A DNA stretch of 17,200 nt from Betaproteobacteria bacterium HGW-Betaproteobacteria-8 (lineage in GTDB: Bacteria; Pseudomonadota; Gammaproteobacteria; Burkholderiales; Methylophilaceae): the NCBI GenBank assembly GCA_002842135.1, contig PHCD01000030.1:1-17200 (forward strand), written 5' to 3'. Both the position numbers and the translations under genes were made by a program. This document shows positions 15,961 to 17,200 of the stretch, in pieces (within the stretch, counting starts at the first letter, position 1; each line of letters opens with the position of its first letter). Under the pieces are notes generated by a model. The model worked only from the letters and a program-made list of their open reading frames with translations. It ran no database searches and had not been told where the DNA came from.

Positions 15961-16761
15961 TTATTTGAGTCCCAATACATCCTGCATATCGAAAAGCCCG
16001 TTGCGCTTGTCGCCCAGATACTTGGCAGCACGCAAGGCGCCCAAGGCAAAGGTGGCGCGGCTGCTGGCCTTATGTGTCAACTCCACCCGCTCACCGGTAC
16101 CCGCAAACAGCACCGTATGATCGCCAACCACATCGCCTCCACGTACCGTGGCAAAGCCTATGGTCTTTGCATCGCGCTCGCCGGTGACACCTTCACGTCC
16201 ATATACCGCGCAGCTTTGCAAATCGCGCCCCAACGCGCTTGCAGCCGCCTCACCCAGGCGCAAAGCCGTGCCGGATGGCGCATCCACCTTGTGACGATGA
16301 TGCGCCTCGATAATTTCCACATCATAACCATCCGCCAGCACCTTGGCTGCCGCCTGTACCAGATTGATCAGCAACGTGACGCCCACACTCATGTTTGGCG
16401 CAAAAACGACAGCGACTTTCTCTGCCGTTGCTTCAATCCGATGCTTTTGCTCAGGACTGAATCCGGTAGTCCCCATCACCAGCTTGACAGCTGCCATTTC
16501 GCAGGCTGCAAGATACTCCATGCTCGCTTCGGGCCGGGTAAAATCAATCAGGACATCTGCACCATTCAATGCTGCTGCAATATCTGCAACAATCCTCACG
16601 CCTGTCACGCGCCCAAACGGCTCACCGGCATCATGGCCAATACGCGGGCTGTCCGCACGGTCAATCGCACCGTGCAACTGTAACTCCGCATCCGCAAATA
16701 TACCTTCCAGCAGCGCCTGCCCCATACGTCCGGAGGCACCAGCAATAACGACTTTCACCAT
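15961..16761 (-). CDS. dapB: 4-hydroxy-tetrahydrodipicolinate reductase DapB
   Basis: DapB reduces hydroxytetrahydrodipicolinate to tetrahydrodipicolinate with NAD(P)H in lysine and diaminopimelate synthesis. The 266-residue protein opens with the dinucleotide loop GASGRMG (8-14). FTRPEA and GTTG (97-100) line the cofactor pocket. The catalytic [15 protein letters not shown] (152-166) supplies H154 and K158. The ATG at 16761 has AGGA eight bases upstream. It is followed by the carAB operon on the same strand, but carA has its own promoter. No clear terminator follows dapB. Confidence 0.96.
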   Translation of the reverse strand: MVKVVIAGASGRMGQALLEGIFADAELQLHGAIDRADSPRIGHDAGEPFGRVTGVRIVADIAAALNGADVLIDFTRPEASMEYLAACEMAAVKLVMGTTGFSPEQKHRIEATAEKVAVVFAPNMSVGVTLLINLVQAAAKVLADGYDVEIIEAHHRHKVDAPSGTALRLGEAAASALGRDLQSCAVYGREGVTGERDAKTIGFATVRGGDVVGDHTVLFAGTGERVELTHKASSRATFALGALRAAKYLGDKRNGLFDMQDVLGLK

Positions 16762-16874
16762 TTACCGTTTCCTAACAACTCTAGTTTCTTGATAACTCAA
16801 GCTCACGACATTCACTAAAGGCTTGTCCCGATTTTTTTAGTTACGACAACGCTACGTTTAGCTGCAGCTGAAAA

Positions 16875-17200
16875 TCAAAAGCCAATTTTCTCCAGCATAC
16901 GCTCGAAATAATCAGGAGCGGCTTCGGAAGGCAAGTCGGCATCCGGCGCCTGTGATGGGTTCGAGACATTGCTTGGATTGCCTGCATCCGTAGGCAGATT
17001 AATGCCGTAGTCCAGCATCAACTGCATGGGCTCGCCGCCTGGCTCGTCAATGCCGGTCACCGCAGGCGCTGGAGCAGGTGATGGTTCAGCAGGCATTTCC
17101 ACAGGTGCAGGTGCAGGTGCAGGTGCAGGTGCAGGTGCAGGTGCAGGTGCAGGTGCAGGTGCAGGTGCAGGTGCAGGTGCAGGTGCAGGTGCAGGTGCAG
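16875..17200 (-). CDS. C-terminal part of an unrecognised protein with an Ala-Pro repeat (partial)
   Basis: The frame is open from the right edge of the window to a TGA at 16875-16877. The visible part is about 108 residues. It starts with at least 16 uninterrupted Pro-Ala dipeptides encoded by a pure hexamer repeat. Then comes a Pro/Ala/Glu-rich linker (VEMPAEPSPAPAPAV), an acidic, Gly/Asn/Ser-rich stretch, and a C-terminal end APDYFERMLEKIGF that could form a short amphipathic helix. An in-frame GTG just inside the repeat edge is not needed as a start, because the frame continues upstream. Ala-Pro repeats often act as stiff extended spacers in periplasmic or envelope proteins, but no family is recognisable and the N-terminus is outside the window. 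It is upstream of dapB on the same strand. Confidence 0.65.
   Translation of the reverse strand, partial: APAPAPAPAPAPAPAPAPAPAPAPAPAPAPAPVEMPAEPSPAPAPAVTGIDEPGGEPMQLMLDYGINLPTDAGNPSNVSNPSQAPDADLPSEAAPDYFERMLEKIGF
17102..17200. repeat. Pure hexanucleotide tandem repeat (CAGGTG)n
   Basis: Unit CAGGTG is repeated without interruption for at least 16 copies and runs to the end of the window. It is in frame with the gene at 16875-17200, so unit gain or loss changes the number of Ala-Pro pairs without shifting the frame. Confidence 0.95.

Noticed and set aside
17102..17200. CRISPR-like array at the right edge
   Set aside because: The repeat unit is six bases with no spacers. It is a simple tandem repeat within a coding frame.

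Overview
The window is ordinary chromosomal DNA of a betaproteobacterium. The methylotrophic family Methylophilaceae is a plausible source, but that placement is inferred from gene order and protein style, not from a search. The right three quarters hold housekeeping genes in familiar proteobacterial order, mostly on the minus strand: carA-carB, greA with a small DUF4149 membrane gene, yhbY divergent from rlmE, then ftsH-folP-glmM, and dapB upstream of carA. Four genes (a glycosyltransferase gene, ftsH, yhbY, carA) appear to start with TTG.

The left edge (1-654) looks accessory. It holds the start of an apparent IS3-like element running off the window, a small orphan gene for a Trypco2-like protein, and a bidirectional hairpin terminator.

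The most interesting part is 655-4066. It encodes a GT4 glycosyltransferase carrying the TYHTxxEDY signature of diacylglycerol glucosyltransferases, diacylglycerol kinase DgkA, an exported zinc-dependent phospholipase C homologue with a near-complete metal-ligand set, and a PAP2 lipid phosphatase. The glycosyltransferase, phospholipase and PAP2 promoter regions each carry heptamers like CTGTCAC spaced 11 bases apart and oriented toward the gene, which is the architecture of PhoB (Pho box) operators. In two of the three, a -10-like hexamer follows exactly 10 bases downstream. I read this as a phosphate-starvation membrane lipid remodelling cassette: phospholipase C and PAP2 turn phospholipid and phosphatidate into diacylglycerol, the glycosyltransferase turns diacylglycerol into phosphorus-free glycolipid, and DgkA salvages diacylglycerol back to phosphatidate. 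A PAS-GGDEF diguanylate cyclase gene shares the PAP2 upstream region.

The core-gene part (5001-16761) supplies peptidoglycan and LPS precursors (GlmM), folate (FolP), membrane proteolysis (FtsH), 23S rRNA 2'-O-methylation (RlmE), ribosome assembly (YhbY), transcript cleavage (GreA), carbamoyl phosphate (CarAB) and lysine/diaminopimelate (DapB). Regulatory structure is visible in several gaps: a strong promoter and leader hairpin before carA, a carB terminator that may contain the greA -35 element, a structured leader before folP, and a roughly 145-bp inverted-repeat segment between rlmE and yhbY.

The right edge (16875-17200) is the 3' part of an unrecognised minus-strand gene whose reading frame contains a pure hexanucleotide microsatellite encoding an Ala-Pro repeat that runs out of the window.
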